Of a DNA stretch of 64,000 nt, positions 1-11,682 are shown in pieces. Location of the stretch: NCBI GenBank assembly GCA_000711775.1, contig ARYC01000527.1:91361-155360 (forward strand), in the 5' to 3' direction. Numbering within the stretch: position 1 is the first letter of the stretch; every line of letters starts with the position of its first letter. Source of the DNA: Oxytricha trifallax (Eukaryota; Ciliophora; Spirotrichea; Sporadotrichida; Oxytrichidae). The position numbers were made by a program, and so were the translations under genes. The notes under the pieces are model-generated. The model was not told the origin of the DNA and ran no database searches. It saw only the letters and a list, made by a program, of their open reading frames with translations.

Positions 1-2
1 AT

Positions 3-1490
3 TTTAATGTCCATAGATTAATGATAAAAATTGTAGATAGGATATCTTGTGAAAAAAATGTGTATATTATGTATCACACACTTCAGCTTATTAGAACTCT
101 GGTTTAATAGCAGCAATAATTTAATCCAAATTATGTTGAATTTCTCGTAGATCATTGCAATTTGTTAGAATAATTGAATTAATCACTAAATTTTATTCAA
201 AATTAATAGAGAGATTAATCTATTGACACTCAATTTTACGATTGTTCATTTTAGGAACTGCTTTTTATTATTGGAGCTACTTGCAATACAAAACCTGAGT
301 ATACAAATTTACTAACAAGTTAAAATTGCACTTCCATTATATTCAAGATAATAGAAAAACAGATAAATCCTAGTTTTTAAACAAAATCCATTCAATATAA
401 AGTTCTCAATTAACTATTTTCAAATTAATTCAAAGGAACTTCTTAAGAAATCAGTTTTACTCTTAACTTTTGTGTTAAGAACATCCTCTAGTTATTTGAG
501 TTACTTGATGAAGATTTGTAATTTAGAGACATGGAATTTTGTTAAATTTAATTCTTTGAACAGGCTAGCAATTTAATTCAAACTGTCACTTCTATTTACA
601 ATAATTTAGCAAATCAAAAGGAAATTTAAGAGTATGAATAAATTGAGAAATTTTAGAAAATGTCTATTTAGACACTTTATTTGCTAGGATCAAATTTACA
701 TAAATTAAAACATGAGAAAACTTTATACAAAGCAGCAAACTTGCTAATTTAGGATATGATGAGCTTGATTTCTATAATGCTAATTTCTTGTGAAGATACA
801 GAATAATTAGAAATGATGGATAGATTTGTAGACCTTGGATTAATTGATGGAATAAATTATTATTTAGCAATTGCTGTCAATGAAGAAGATAATGACTTGA
901 AAGCTGAATAATTCAAGTAAATATTTTATATTTTGTCTATAATTACATGCATAGATAAAGAAAATGCTAATATTACTCAATAACTAATTGGAAAGGATGA
1001 AGAGAGTATTTTATCAAAGATATTTAACATTTGTAGAGACATCCAAAAGAATTAGTTTAACGACATCCAATTGAATGCACTATTGAGTATTCTTTATAAT
1101 TTGTCAACTGTTGATAAAGAAACTGCGCTGCTCCACTTAATAAAATTAGGTTTAATTGAGGCTTGCTGTCACTTACTTTTGCCTTACAAGCACAATGAAA
1201 ATTACATCATGGAAATCTTACAAATCCTTGAAAATATAGTGAATACTTCTAAAAGGAATGAAATTAATTAAGAAATTAACGAAGAAATGAATTATAAATT
1301 GATTTAAGGGGTTTGTGGCAAATGTGGAATCGATATTATTAATGATGTATTAGAAGACCACAAGGGAAATACTCAAATTGAGGTAATTGGGCATAAATTA
1401 AGGGAAATTATACTTGGAAAAGATCAAAACGATAACATTATTAAGCCTCAAGAAATGGATTAACTTAATGAAATATAATAAATTATTTGA
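3..1490 (+). CDS. Importin-alpha-like ARM-repeat protein, C-terminal part
   Basis: Open from the left edge to TGA at 1488-1490 in one frame (about 495 residues) with many in-frame TAA/TAG read as Gln; the start lies outside the window. The protein is a run of amphipathic helices like armadillo repeats. The end (CGKCGIDIINDVLEDHK, then a short acidic/Gln tail) resembles the last ARM repeat and tail of importin alpha, the adaptor that carries nuclear-localisation cargo to importin beta. It resembles the protein encoded at 2923-4968 on the other strand, so the two look like diverged, convergent paralogs. No IES or intron is needed in this part. Family call from the helical pattern and C-terminus; cargo-binding residues were not checked. 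Confidence 0.7.
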
Positions 1491-1590
1491 ATTTTAATTT
1501 ACTAAATAATTTTGATGTTATTTTATTTTTCAGATTTTAATTTAATAATTATTTAAGTGTGACTTTAAAAGACTATAAATAGTGGCAAAA

Positions 1591-1641
1591 ATTAAAATCA
1601 TCAATTTTAAAAAATTATAATCATCAATTTTAAAAAATTAC
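1591..1641. repeat. Short tandem duplication after the importin-like gene
   Basis: A unit of about 25 bp beginning ATCATCAATTTT is present twice in a row in the AT-rich 3' flank. No function is evident. Confidence 0.6.
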
Positions 1642-2566
1642 AAATGCTTTATAGAATACGAATGACAACAAATATTATTGGTTTTACTTTATCCTTTTAA
1701 ATATAAACCCATCAAAAAAGATCAGGAGCCAAAGAGAAAAGCAAAAGTTAAACATCATATTATTTAATTCTATTAGACTACCTTCAGTGGAATTTGAAGC
1801 TTTAAGCGAAGAGAAGATATATTTAATTCTTTTTAATTTTAGATCACAATTCCAATGCAATGGCAGTTTGATTAAAAAGGTTTACTCTGAGAAGCGATGC
1901 TGAAATCATAAAGAGCTATAAAGTCACAAGATTCTATTCTGTTGCATAGATCCAAAATACTTTAATCAGAGGCCTTAACAAAAGTCACAGAAAGCTTTTC
2001 AAAATCCTCTTAGAGTTCGACTTATATTTTACATAAACTTTATTTTTTAAACTGAGAACATTGTACTTTTCTGCAAGGTTCTATATTTTTTTATTTATTC
2101 TTTAATGGTGTGTGGTCACAAGGATTATCATGGCGATGGAAGATTTCATTGGTGGTTAAATAAACATGGTGATTAGTCTGAAGCTAGAGAAAAGAATCCT
2201 CGTCCTCGCAACTTCAAAATCAAGGCAATGCCGAGAAATGACTCAACTTACATTTCAAATTATCAAGAAGACTAAGAGGACTCGAAGATTGATCAAAGTG
2301 ATTCAAACCTGGATTTATCAAAAGATATGATTGACTTTGAGGTAAATTCTTCAGTTGATTGCACAAATACCTTAGATTTGACTGTGCCTTTGAATCTCAA
2401 TTTCAAGCCATTGGGAAATTAAACTAACAAACAGAAACAAGCTTTTGAAAACTCTTAAACATACTTTAGATTAAAAGAGTATGATTCTCATTTCATATCA
2501 TGTTCAGTGATTAATATCACTGATGTTCTTTTGATTTATATTTATTCAAGGTTTACCATGGTATGA
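1640..2566 (+). pseudogene. Repeat A copy 1: truncated relative of ZF1
   Basis: This stretch matches 49440-50330 over most of its length and matches the 3' half of ZF1 (7620-8260). It holds the KDQEPKRKAKV segment, then an ORF from ATG 2105 to TGA 2564-2566 (153 aa) starting MVCGHKDYHGDGRFHWWLNK. ZF1 has the same module (CGHKQ...GRFHCWIN) joined to a preceding YCQK across an IES. Here the matching CK sits just upstream at about 2070, so the sequence between probably derives from the same IES. The frame breaks several times between 1700 and 2100, so I call it a decayed duplicate, though the 153-aa ORF itself is intact. Confidence 0.55.
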
Positions 2567-2922
2567 TTTAATATATCATGTGAATCAAGTATAACTTCAA
2601 ATATTGTTACAAGTACTTTTATTTATCATAAGTTTTAATTATTATTATCGTTTTATCCTAAAAAATCATATAAATTAATAATGGTTTATGATAAAAGGAA
2701 AAAGATTAATAATATCTCTATTTAAATATCTTATAAATTTTTATTGTAAATTATTAAATCGGTTTCATTATAATAAATTTTTTATCCTAATTAAAACATA
2801 TTACATCATTAAAATGATAAAGTAAAAATAGTTTATAAATGATACCAAATTCTCAATAAATCAGCTAATTTTTTACAAAAATATAAAGTATCGCAAATTA
2901 ATTATTTAATCATTAATTTTTA
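2567..2922. other. AT-rich intergenic stretch
   Basis: Nothing recognised; 3' flanks of the converging copy-1 ORF and the importin-alpha-like gene. Confidence 0.6.
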
Positions 2923-4968
2923 TCAAATACTGAATTATTATTTATGATTTGAAATTGAATTGTTATTATCTTCTGGCTTAAATATTAAGTCGTCAAACTC
3001 ACTTGGGCACAACATAGTTTCCATGATATTATCACAAATTTCTTGAATGGTTTTATTTTCTTTGTGCTAATCCATAATCTCAATAAAAATCTCCAGTCCA
3101 GTTCTATCTTAAACTCCTTCTATAAATTTACATTAAACAGCATCGAAAAGTTCTAAATCGAAGATATCTTTGTAAGCTAAATTTGCTAAGTTTTCAAAAG
3201 TTTCAAGTATTTCATTCAAATAGTTTTGCTTGAGTTTGAATTGTAGAAGCATGTGATAGCAAGATTCTATATATTACATTTTAATAAGTTGAAGTAAAAC
3301 AGCAGGTTATTCTGCACATGAAAAGTTATACAGAATACTCAATAGTTCATATATTTGAGATTCATTAAAACCATAGTTTTAGATGTTACTGCAAATGAAC
3401 AATACTTTTTTGGCTATGGAATTAACTTAATTTCCTATAAGTAGCTGTATTAATTGATCATAGTTTTAATTTAGGCAAGCAATTTGAGAAATAAGCTATA
3501 GCACAGCACTGTAACATTCATTTCGTAAATCATTATCTTCTTGATTTTGAGCAACATCTAAATATTAATTTATTGCTTCGATCAATCCATATTATACAAA
3601 TCTATGTATCATTATTTGTTGATCTTACTCTTAACAAGATTCAAGTATTCTAAATATTAAATTTATTATATCCAAAGCAAGTCCATGCACCATCATATGA
3701 TCAGTTATTCTACCTTTTAATTTATAGAAATTTTAGCTAAGCAAGCACAGTTTAGAAATAAGATTTTACTCAAAATCTTCTCTCTATAGATAATTTTACT
3801 CTTTTATTGGCTTTTGATTTGCAAAATGATTGAAGATAGATTGGAGAGTTTGAATTAAATCACTAACTTATTCAAATAATGTACCCTAAAACACTTCGCT
3901 TTTATCTGTTTTGAAGCATAAATTTTCATCCAGTTTATTAAGAAAACTTACTGTATTTTACACACAGAAATTTAATGCTTAACTTAGTTCTTCTTCAGTT
4001 CCTAAAAATCTGCCATAGAGTAATTGATTAAATACCTCATATAAAATGAATTCAGTTGAACTGCTCCATTCTTTAAATTTCTTAAGAATGTTGAAAATTT
4101 TTGAAATGCAGTTTTGACTAACCAATATTTCTTTGTATTGGTTGCTTTCATTGCAAATAGGCACAATTAGCCACAGTATTTCTTCAAAAGTAATGGCTAG
4201 TAGTTTCTCATCAATTTGTTAGCTTGTGTCACAATTTTGAAGCATGTTTAACACTTCACTCATTAAATCAATTAAGTTGCACTATTCTACAAGTAATTTC
4301 ACTGTACTCTCCTCAAATAATCGCAATGTAATTAAAGAGCAAATCATTAACACCTTGTGATACTTAATATACAAGTTTCTTTCACAAAATATTGTGGCCA
4401 TTAATGTTTTCATAAATTGCTCATCCCTGAAGTACTAATATATCTCAAAAACTTTTTAAATAATAGCATCGCAAAACAAAATTGTGCTCAAAAGTCTTAT
4501 GAAATCATTGACATCAGATTGAAAAATCATGATCAATTCCATGTCATTTGGTTGGACACTAATCTATTTGCATTTCTTAACAATTAGGGAGTATTTTTCC
4601 ATTGAATCTATTGAGCTGAATCGTTCTTTAAATTCCACGTCTAACTCTTACATAAACTCAGCCAAGGTTATCTTATTTCTACTTTGTTCAATTTTAAATA
4701 CTGGCTAAACTTTGTTTTAAATTATAGCCTGAGTGTTGAGTGATGGCAATTTTCTTGAATTATTTAGTATTTACTATCTTTTATCTTTTCTTAAACTGAC
4801 TGTGAAATTCTCAATTTTATTTTTAAAATTATCTTTAGATTTTGACTGATGCATAAAGCCCAATCTTTTGTTTTCTGTTGAGTCATTAGAGCTATTTTAA
4901 TTTTTCTAAGTTTGGCTAACATTTTGACCAATTGTAAACTCTGGTTATTAAACAAATTAAGAAATCAT
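2923..4968 (-). CDS. Importin-alpha-like protein, complete (681 aa)
   Basis: ATG at 4968 and TGA at 2925-2923 with no in-frame TGA between: 681 residues, no IES or intron. The N-terminal ~100 residues are polar, with a basic stretch (RKDKRQQIL...RKL) that resembles a weak importin-beta-binding region. The rest is helical ARM-like repeats rich in Leu/Ile/Phe. The end (MDQHKENKTIQEICDNIME, then a DDL...PEDNNNS acidic tail) parallels that of the gene at 3-1490. Expected role: cytosol-to-nucleus cargo adaptor. It is longer than typical importin alpha (about 530 aa), so it is a diverged member. Convergent with the first gene, separated by repeat A copy 1. Confidence 0.7.
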
Positions 4969-5397
4969 TTTATTAATTATATTTATTGAATTATTTTACT
5001 ATAAATTAGATTAGCAATTAATTAACCTTAAGAATAAATATTTAATTTGGAAATATACAATTAAAAATTCAATTTTAAGCAATTTTTAATACTTTTGACA
5101 AATAATCTCATCAAATGTTTATTAAGGAAAAATATTAGTTTTATATTTCACATAAATTCTAGCCTTGCTTCTAAAATTTATTTAAGTTTAAAATTTTTAA
5201 AATACTTAAATCTGAAAAAGGGCTTTTGGTTAAATATATAATCATAATTATTCTAAATTGAATAAATTAAATAATATAGTAATATTTTTACTACAAAAGT
5301 ATAAATAAGCTAATATAAAATCTAATGAAGTAAAATTTGTTGACATTAAATTATAATTAATTTAAATTAAATTTTAAGCGTCAGAAAAATTTAAATT
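4969..5397. other. AT-rich divergent intergenic region
   Basis: Between the start codons of the minus-strand importin-like gene and the plus-strand gene at 5398, so it should hold both promoters. No motif is distinctive. Confidence 0.5.
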
Positions 5398-6568
5398 ATG
5401 ATTTCACAAGGCTCTCTATAAGAAATGTTCATTTATGATGTTGCAATTTATGTGAGAATTAGGAATTTGACTGTCATGGATTCAAGTTTCATCGATTCAA
5501 TATATAGATCTCACTTGACTCTTGAAGACAACATAAGGAAATACATTGAAAACATTTTTTTATCATTTTTTCACCTAATTATGAATTTTTTGTCTTTAAA
5601 GGCTAAATTAAGTTAATTATAGAATGTTTTAAGTTTACCTATTTGATTTAGACATTTCAGATTAAGACCCCAAAGATTGGACTCTATTCGTGTTGTAGAA
5701 CTTGAATTTTAAGTAAATAAGAAATTCAAAAGCAGATGAGGTGGTAAGCTACTAATTCTTTTTATTTTGCATTAGGAAATTGCTTCAAAATAAGTTAAGA
5801 TCAGCTTAATGAATCAGAAAGAAGATTTTTTGGAGTTGTTTGTGAAAGATGGAAGCTATCTCGTTCTTGACAGAACATATACCTAAAATTATTTGAACTC
5901 TTTAATAAATTTAATAAGTTATATTAAGTATAACCACATAGAGATCCTTCTACTTAAATCGAATCTAAACAGACTCCTTAACAGATTTTATAACAAAAGG
6001 CTCTAGGGCTTAGGTCAAACCATTAATCAACTCAAGGAGTTAGATAGGAATTAGTTAAAGAATTCAAACTATCTAATCAAGAGTAGAGGTATATAATTAT
6101 CCAATTAATTTCATTGATTAAATTTGTTCAAGTTTTACTTCAAACTCTCAGGACATAAAAACTGAGTAGAGTCAATCTCAAAGTAAACTTCTATAGTTAG
6201 AGAGATCCGAGGATGATTAAGTTGAAGATTATGATGATTCTATTAGAAAATCTAATTTGGATGAAAGCATGAGTATAGAAGAGGAACATCTTGATTCTAG
6301 TCTTATGAGAGACTCTTCCTAAAGGTTTAATTCTTAATTAGAGGGAAACCTCAACAACTAAAACTGCTAAGAGCTTCGCAATAATGGCAATTAAGAGCAG
6401 TTTTTCGAAAAAGATGCCGATTTTTCATCAAGAGAGAATACTTAAAATTCATAATAAAAGTAAACAATTCCTAAGTTAAGACGCAGCACTTAAAACTCTT
6501 ACTAAATATTATTGATGAAATTAAATTATTTAGAGATCATATTAAAGTATTTAATTAAGCTTTTATGA
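5398..6568 (+). CDS. Unrecognised 320-aa protein with acidic, Gln/Asn/Ser-rich tail
   Basis: ATG 5398, TGA 6566-6568. Removing two IESs (5558-5657, 6071-6146) and a 32-nt GT...AG intron (5744-5775) gives one frame of 321 codons; lengths and phases agree exactly. Residues 1-200 look folded (MISQGSLQEMFIYDVAIYV...; KDWTLFVLQNLNF; FLELFVKDGSYLVLDRTY). The last ~120 residues are low-complexity acidic and Gln/Ser-rich, with a DDQVEDYDDS stretch. Family not recognised. First of six consecutive plus-strand genes. Confidence 0.75.
5558..5657 (+). other. IES, 100 bp, pointer ACATTT
   Basis: ACATTT occurs at 5552-5557 and 5652-5657. Deleting the interval restores IEN-ISDQDPKDW in frame and removes the TGA at 5644. 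Confidence 0.75.
5744..5775 (+). other. Spliceosomal intron, 32 nt
   Basis: Begins GTAAGC, ends GCATTAG, and contains a CTAAT branch-like motif. Removal joins GAG GTG to GAA ATT in frame. No pointer repeat flanks it, which separates it from the IESs. Confidence 0.7.
6071..6146 (+). other. IES, 76 bp, pointer TTCAAACT
   Basis: The 8-bp repeat lies at 6063-6070 and 6139-6146. Its removal shifts from the frame ending KNSN to SQDIKTEQSQ, giving a continuous Gln/Ser-rich protein. Confidence 0.8.
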
Positions 6569-6802
6569 GTCCCTGTTTATTCCCATAAAAAGTAAAAATT
6601 AATTACAACTAATTATTATTTATTTTCGTAACTTAAATAATCAAAATAATGCTTTTCCATAGTTGAAATAGTTAATTATAAACTTTTACTTTTTTCTATT
6701 TTAAAAATCAAGTCTGCATCATTGCAATATTTAAAATAATCATATTTATTTATTTCTATATCAATTGAATTTGCTCTTACTATTTTATATAATAATAATA
6801 AT

Positions 6803-8425
6803 ATGTTTTTCTCTTAGAAGGTGATTCGTTCAAGTAGAAGTTAAGTGAGATAAGAATCAGTCACTTAAGATAGAAATGTGAACTCACGTCATAGACTCCT
6901 AAAGAAACCACCTCTCCTACCCATAACTAAAAAAAGAGTGAGATCTAACTCTTCAAGTAGTGATGAGAGTCAGTAGAGACAGACTCGCATGATAAACAGA
7001 TCATCAACTCAAGTGAAATCGATACTCAAGAATCGAGTAAGCAGTATGAAACAAGGAAACAAAACTCACTAGAAGAAGAGCGTAGGGTTTGAGTAGGAGC
7101 TTGAGTAGATCAGAGAAGTGTCAAGAATAAGTAACATGAGCTATTATGGAACATCATCTCCCAATTACTAAAACGATTAAGATGGTTCCGGATAGTAAAG
7201 CATGATCAAAATTGTTGATGGTTACATTGATTTAAAAAATAAGAATTGGAACAAAACTTTTTTTTATTTTGATCATTTAAAGAAAAATTAATTGACATAG
7301 ACCAAAGAAAGCACCAAGATGTCAAAATAAGGCTAGAGTTTCAAGGAGACATCTCATTTGAGAATGAAAATGACAGTGAGTGTGAGAGTTATGATCATTA
7401 AAAGACTAAAAAGTAAATATAAGGTAGCAGAGTTTCTAAGAAAGATGAGTATTAAGATATTTGTACCAAACTTCAACTACATCAAGCTGCTATATTTATT
7501 TCGAATTTATTTATGCAATTGATAAATATGAGTCTGATGATGAATCTGAACTTACTCCCCCAAAAATGAAATTGAGAGTCTCTGGCAAATCTTTACTTTT
7601 ATCATTTATTTATCTAAGAAGATCAAGAAAGCTGAACCTCTGAAGAAAGTCAGATCATCAGGTGAAGTGAAACTTGGAGTTATATAACTAAAAATTAATA
7701 AATGTTTTAAGTTTAGACCTATCAAAGCGCTAGTGGTGAAGAATCACTCTTTTTATTTTATTTTAAAGAAACAAAGTTTGTTCTTTCAAAATATGGATAA
7801 ACTTTCAGATTTTAGCTATAAGATATTGACCATGAGATTATTTACAGTTATTAAAACTACAAATTTGAAAGTATCTAAGAGATCAGAAATAAGCTTGTGA
7901 GAGATTTAAATTAAAGACATCTTGAGATATTTGAAAAACCTGGAGTATTTGAGTTGTATATCCCCAAAACATACATACTTCTATTTAGATTTTTTATTTA
8001 TAACAGGCAATCTTGTACTTTATTGCTAGAAGTGTATATTTAATTTATAATTTAAGTGCGGGCACAAGTAGAAGGAGAGTTAGGAGGGCAGATTTCACTG
8101 TTGGATTAATAGATATGAATACACTGCAAAGGAGCTTAAAGAGAGACTATCTAATAAATAATTGAATATGAGATACAGTGATAGCTAGTTAGAAGAAAGT
8201 TCTTAAGATTTATAAATGAAAAGCGAGGTTGAGAATTCTAGCAATCATGCTTAAAATTCTTAGTTTTCTAGCAGTCTACAGTCAAATGATGATGAATTAT
8301 ATTAAGGATAAAATGTACAGGACACTCAGTTTGACAAATCTCAAGATACAGGAAAATTCTATTATTAGTTTAAGCGCTTCTGGTTTAATTTCCATGTTAC
8401 TAAAAACAAAGAAGATCTGCACTGA
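6803..8425 (+). CDS. ZF1: CxxC zinc-finger-family protein, 479 aa after IES removal
   Basis: ATG 6803, TGA 8423-8425. Six proposed IESs (17, 11, 32, 65, 34 and 24 bp) leave exactly 480 codons. The N-terminal third is basic and Ser-rich (RSNSSSSDESQQRQT; KKSVGFEQELEQIRE). A middle globular part (FVLSKYGQTFRFQLQDIDHE) leads to the metal-binding-like module LVLYCQKCGHK...GRFHCWIN. A polar Gln/Ser/Asp tail follows. CxxC with downstream His/Trp suggests zinc and perhaps nucleic-acid binding, an inference from spacing. Repeat A copies at 1640 and 49440 derive from this gene or a close relative. The 32-bp and 11-bp junctions are the least certain. Confidence 0.65.
7262..7278 (+). other. Candidate IES, 17 bp, T-rich pointer
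   Basis: Removal between T runs joins WNKTF to KEKLIDIDQRK and moves into the frame of the following acidic segment. The pointer is a run of T, so exact edges are ambiguous. Confidence 0.5.
7502..7512 (+). other. Candidate micro-IES, 11 bp, pointer ATTTATTT
   Basis: ATTTATTT occurs at 7494-7501 and 7505-7512. Removing 11 bp brings HQAAIFIYAIDKYESDDES into one frame. It could also be a recent tandem duplication. Confidence 0.45.
7589..7620 (+). other. Candidate IES, about 32 bp, pointer AA
   Basis: A 32-bp removal is needed to connect KLRVSGK to IKKAEPLKKV. The only shared bases are AA, so the edges are weakly supported. Confidence 0.4.
7715..7779 (+). other. IES, 65 bp, pointer AAGTTT
   Basis: AAGTTT at 7709-7714 and 7774-7779 in matching codon phase. 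The join gives INKCFKFVLSKYGQTF. Confidence 0.75.
7972..8005 (+). other. IES, 34 bp, pointer AACA
   Basis: AACA at 7968-7971 and 8002-8005. The join gives YIPKTGNLVLYCQKC, completing the first half of the finger. Confidence 0.7.
8035..8058 (+). other. IES, 24 bp, pointer AAGTG
   Basis: AAGTG at 8030-8034 and 8054-8058. It sits between the two cysteines of the CxxC motif; removal gives YCQKCGHK. Confidence 0.75.
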
Positions 8426-8648
8426 TTTAATTACTATAGGAATATTAAGACTATAATAAAGCTAAGTATCATATTTATTGATTATTTTGACAAGCATTTT
8501 TATTTTATAAGATTGATTATTCTAATCATTTGATTAGTTTTGCGTAAGACTTTTATCACTAAATATAAATTATTGTATTTCATTTCAATATCATAATTGA
8601 ATTTCTTGGAGATATTGAATTTATTATTTATATTTAACTATTAAATTC

Positions 8649-9214
8649 ATGGAAGGAAGTAAACTTAAAGGATCCTCTTTAATGAGAAGAAGTTCAATTG
8701 ACAAAAGAAATTAATTATAAGAAACCCAATAATAATAGACTTCATCGGCTATTTAAGAAATAAATCAGGAATAAGATATTTTTAAACCTGTGTTGAAAAT
8801 AGGGAGATAACTTTTAGATAAGGATTTATAGAAAACTATATAGAAATATATCAAAGATAAGCAATATTTGAAAAGAAAGTTATTATTTTAATCTTTTTAT
8901 ATGCCTACGCTATGAGCATTCAATTAAATATGGTTATTAGGGCTATATACAAATAAAGAGTTATAATACCATTATTAAAAATATTTAGTAATTTAAATTT
9001 TGAAATTGGAGGAACTTTTGATGATTAAATGAAGTAAAAATTGAAAACTTCTTATCGGAAGAAATTTCCAAATGTTTCACTTTAAAGCTAAGACTTAAGA
9101 AATACTTGCTCTTTTACTACATAAGGGCAATTACATTCACTGAACTAACATAGGAAATTACAATACATTTCAAATATTTTTTTATTATATAATAAAATTC
9201 AAACTTTATAATGA
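8649..9214 (+). CDS. Unrecognised small gene directly before TTLL
   Basis: ORF from ATG 8649 to TGA 8913-8915 (88 aa, Gln-rich; KYIKDKQYLKRK near the end). A second frame, open from about 8880, ends at TGA 9212-9214 (FEIGGTFDDQMKQKLKTSYRKK...). They probably belong to one gene with an unresolved IES or intron at about 8870-9000. Its stop would overlap the ATG of the TTLL gene at 9211 by three bases, so it could instead be an upstream exon of TTLL. No family recognised. Confidence 0.4.
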
Positions 9215-11682
9215 GTTCAGACATAGACTCATTCACTAACCTGAATGATTTGAACAATAATTTCCAGAATTTTGAATATAATTAATTTTCCATTGAAAGT
9301 CTTTGGAATTAATCTAACGGGGTTCTCTTAAAATCATAGCTCAATACGAAGAGTAAAATACTTTTGTAAAATTAAGAAGCAGTGTAAAATCACAAATCTC
9401 TAAATAACTTAAACAATAGAATTAATGGTCTGTAAACCTAGTAAGCATCATAATTTCCTAAACTAAATAGAAATTTAAGGCAGAGTAAATTTAGAGAATT
9501 TTACGAGAGTTCTTTATCTTATAAGTAAAACTAAAAAGTAGATCAATTATAACAAAAAGAGTCTTATCAATTTAATATCTTTGTTTCGAATATTTAAATT
9601 TATAATTTGCTTCTAACGTCATATTTGGAGATAATCAATAAAATATGAACTTAGAAGATTCTATATATATATATTTATATATTAATATAAGACTAACAAA
9701 TATCCTAAGAAGATCAATACAGTCTTAGAAGAAGAATTATTAGGACCAAGCCTTAAAATCAAATCTAAAGTCTATAGTAGTCAAATAACAGAGAAAAAAG
9801 TAGCTCTGACTTGAAAAATCAATCAATCTTAAGAACTGCTTTGAAAAAGAAAATTCATGAACCTTAATATTAAAATTCTGTTAGAAGCTCTATAATAGAG
9901 ACAAACTTTATCAATGAGGGTTTTGATAGCAAGTTCAAAGATTAAATTGAGAAAATCAATAACAATTATATCAAATTCTAAAAACCTGAAGATGTTGATG
10001 ATGGAAATTATAGAAGTTCTTACTCTAAATACTTGACATTTAGATTTTAAGGCTATGATGTCAAACTGGTTAAAGACACTCTTGAAAATAATAAATTTAT
10101 TGATTTAACCTTAACGCAGAGCAATTAATAGGATGAGCAGCTTTTGAAATTTAAAAATCAAAACCAAAACAGTTAGCTATTACTTTGGAGCACTTGTATG
10201 ATTAAATCTAATGTTTACTAGAACTTAACCATCAACCAAAAAGTAAATCACTTCCCTCGATCATATGAAATCACAAGGAAAGATTTGTTTTATTAAAGAA
10301 TTTCTAGAATGTAGGCTCTCTTCGGATTTAAGAATTATGATTTTGTTCCATTAACCTTTTAGTACCCTTAAGAAATTACTTCTTTATAACAAGAAATGCA
10401 AAAAAGAAAAGAATAACTCTGGATATTCAAACCTTGCGCTTCAAGTCAAGGAAAAGGAATCTTTGTCACACAAAATTTAGATTAAATTCCATTAAAGTAA
10501 AACTTCATTGTTTCAGAATATGTGAAAAATCCTTATCTAATAAACGGACTTAAGTTTGATTTAAGAATTTATGTTGCAGTAACATCAATCAACCCGCTTA
10601 GAGTTTATATTTATGAAGAAGGTCTCACAAGATTCGCTACTTAAAAGTATAACAACAATGATTTAAGTAACTTATATGTTCACTTGACTAACTACTCTAT
10701 AAATAAATTCAACTCTGAAGGTTTCATACCCAACTAAAATCCTGATTTAGATAATACAGGCTCAAAATGGTCTTTAAGTGCGCTTAAGAATTTTCTTTTG
10801 AAAAACTTTAAGCAAAATCAAGTTGATAGCTTAAATGACTAAATTAACGATATGGTAATTAAAACAATCATTGCTGTTGAACCCTTGCTTTAAAATGGCA
10901 TTGAAATGTTTTTACTAAGCAAGAATAAGCAGAGAACTAGAAATTGCTTTGAATTGCTTGGTTTTGATGTGTTAATTGATTAAAATCTAAAACCCTGGTT
11001 ATTAGAAGTAAATTTATCTCCATCTATGAATACTGATAGTCCTCTCGACTTGAAAATTAAGTCTTAACTGCTTATTGATCTATTTAATCTAGTTGGTATT
11101 TACTCAGAAGATTCAAGCATTTTTTTTATTGTTTAAATTTATGATTCAACTATGAATGCCAAAAGTAGCAATAAATCAGAGTCTAAGAAGCCCAAGACAC
11201 TTTTAAGTGATAGGGGTAATTTATTGAAGCGAAATTTCTTGCCTAAAATGTATAAAGAAACAACTAATGTCAATCAAATACAACAACAAAAAATTCGGGA
11301 TAGCGTTTTTAAATGTATTGTCTGATTTCTAATTTAGGTTTATATTTTTAATTGATACATTTTTGTTTTTAATTTTTTTCGATTTTATAACACTAATCTG
11401 TAATGAACATCTTAAATATTTGGAAAAATGTATTTGATAGATAAAATTAGTGCTATTCATTTATCTACAATTTTTTTAAAATAATAAATACATCATGAGC
11501 ATTTATTTTATTACCCTGTCTAAATTGAGTAGAAGCTGATTATTGAGATGTTAGCAGAATATGAAAGAAAAGGAAATTTCAAAAGATTATTTCCAACTGA
11601 AAACTATAATCAATACAAGTTGTTCTTTGATGAGGAAAAATTAAACGATAAGATATTAGATTATAAGTATTATAATTAATGA
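9211..11682 (+). CDS. Tubulin-tyrosine-ligase-like enzyme (TTLL family), about 732 aa
   Basis: ATG 9211, TGA 11680-11682. Residues from about 300 on show the TTL ATP-grasp fold: [37 protein letters not shown] and [27 protein letters not shown]. These carry the expected ATP/Mg-binding Lys, Asp, Glu and Asn. After a 198-bp IES the C-terminal segment [16 protein letters not shown] follows, typical of glutamylase TTLLs. Expected role: adding glutamate (or a similar amino acid) to tubulin tails in cilia and cortical microtubules. The ~200-residue N-terminus is Gln/Asn-rich. A second in-frame interruption near 9600 removes a TGA and is an IES or an intron. Confidence 0.88.
9605..9679 (+). other. 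In-frame interruption: IES (75 bp, pointer ATTTATA) or 72-nt intron
   Basis: An in-frame TGA at 9646-9648 must be removed. Either ATTTATA (9598-9604, 9673-9679) bounds a 75-bp IES, or a GT...AG intron spans 9583-9654. Both keep the frame. Confidence 0.5.
11324..11521 (+). other. IES, 198 bp, pointer TGTCT
   Basis: TGTCT at 11319-11323 and 11517-11521. Removal gives FKCIVQIEQKLIIEML, continuous with the conserved TTLL C-terminus. Confidence 0.8.

Noticed and set aside
8035..8058. A 25-nt GT...AG intron (GTGTAT...TTTAAG) in ZF1
   Set aside because: An IES with pointer AAGTG at the same place gives the YCQKCGHK join, consistent with the preceding frame after the 34-bp IES; the intron reading required a different upstream frame without the second Cys context.
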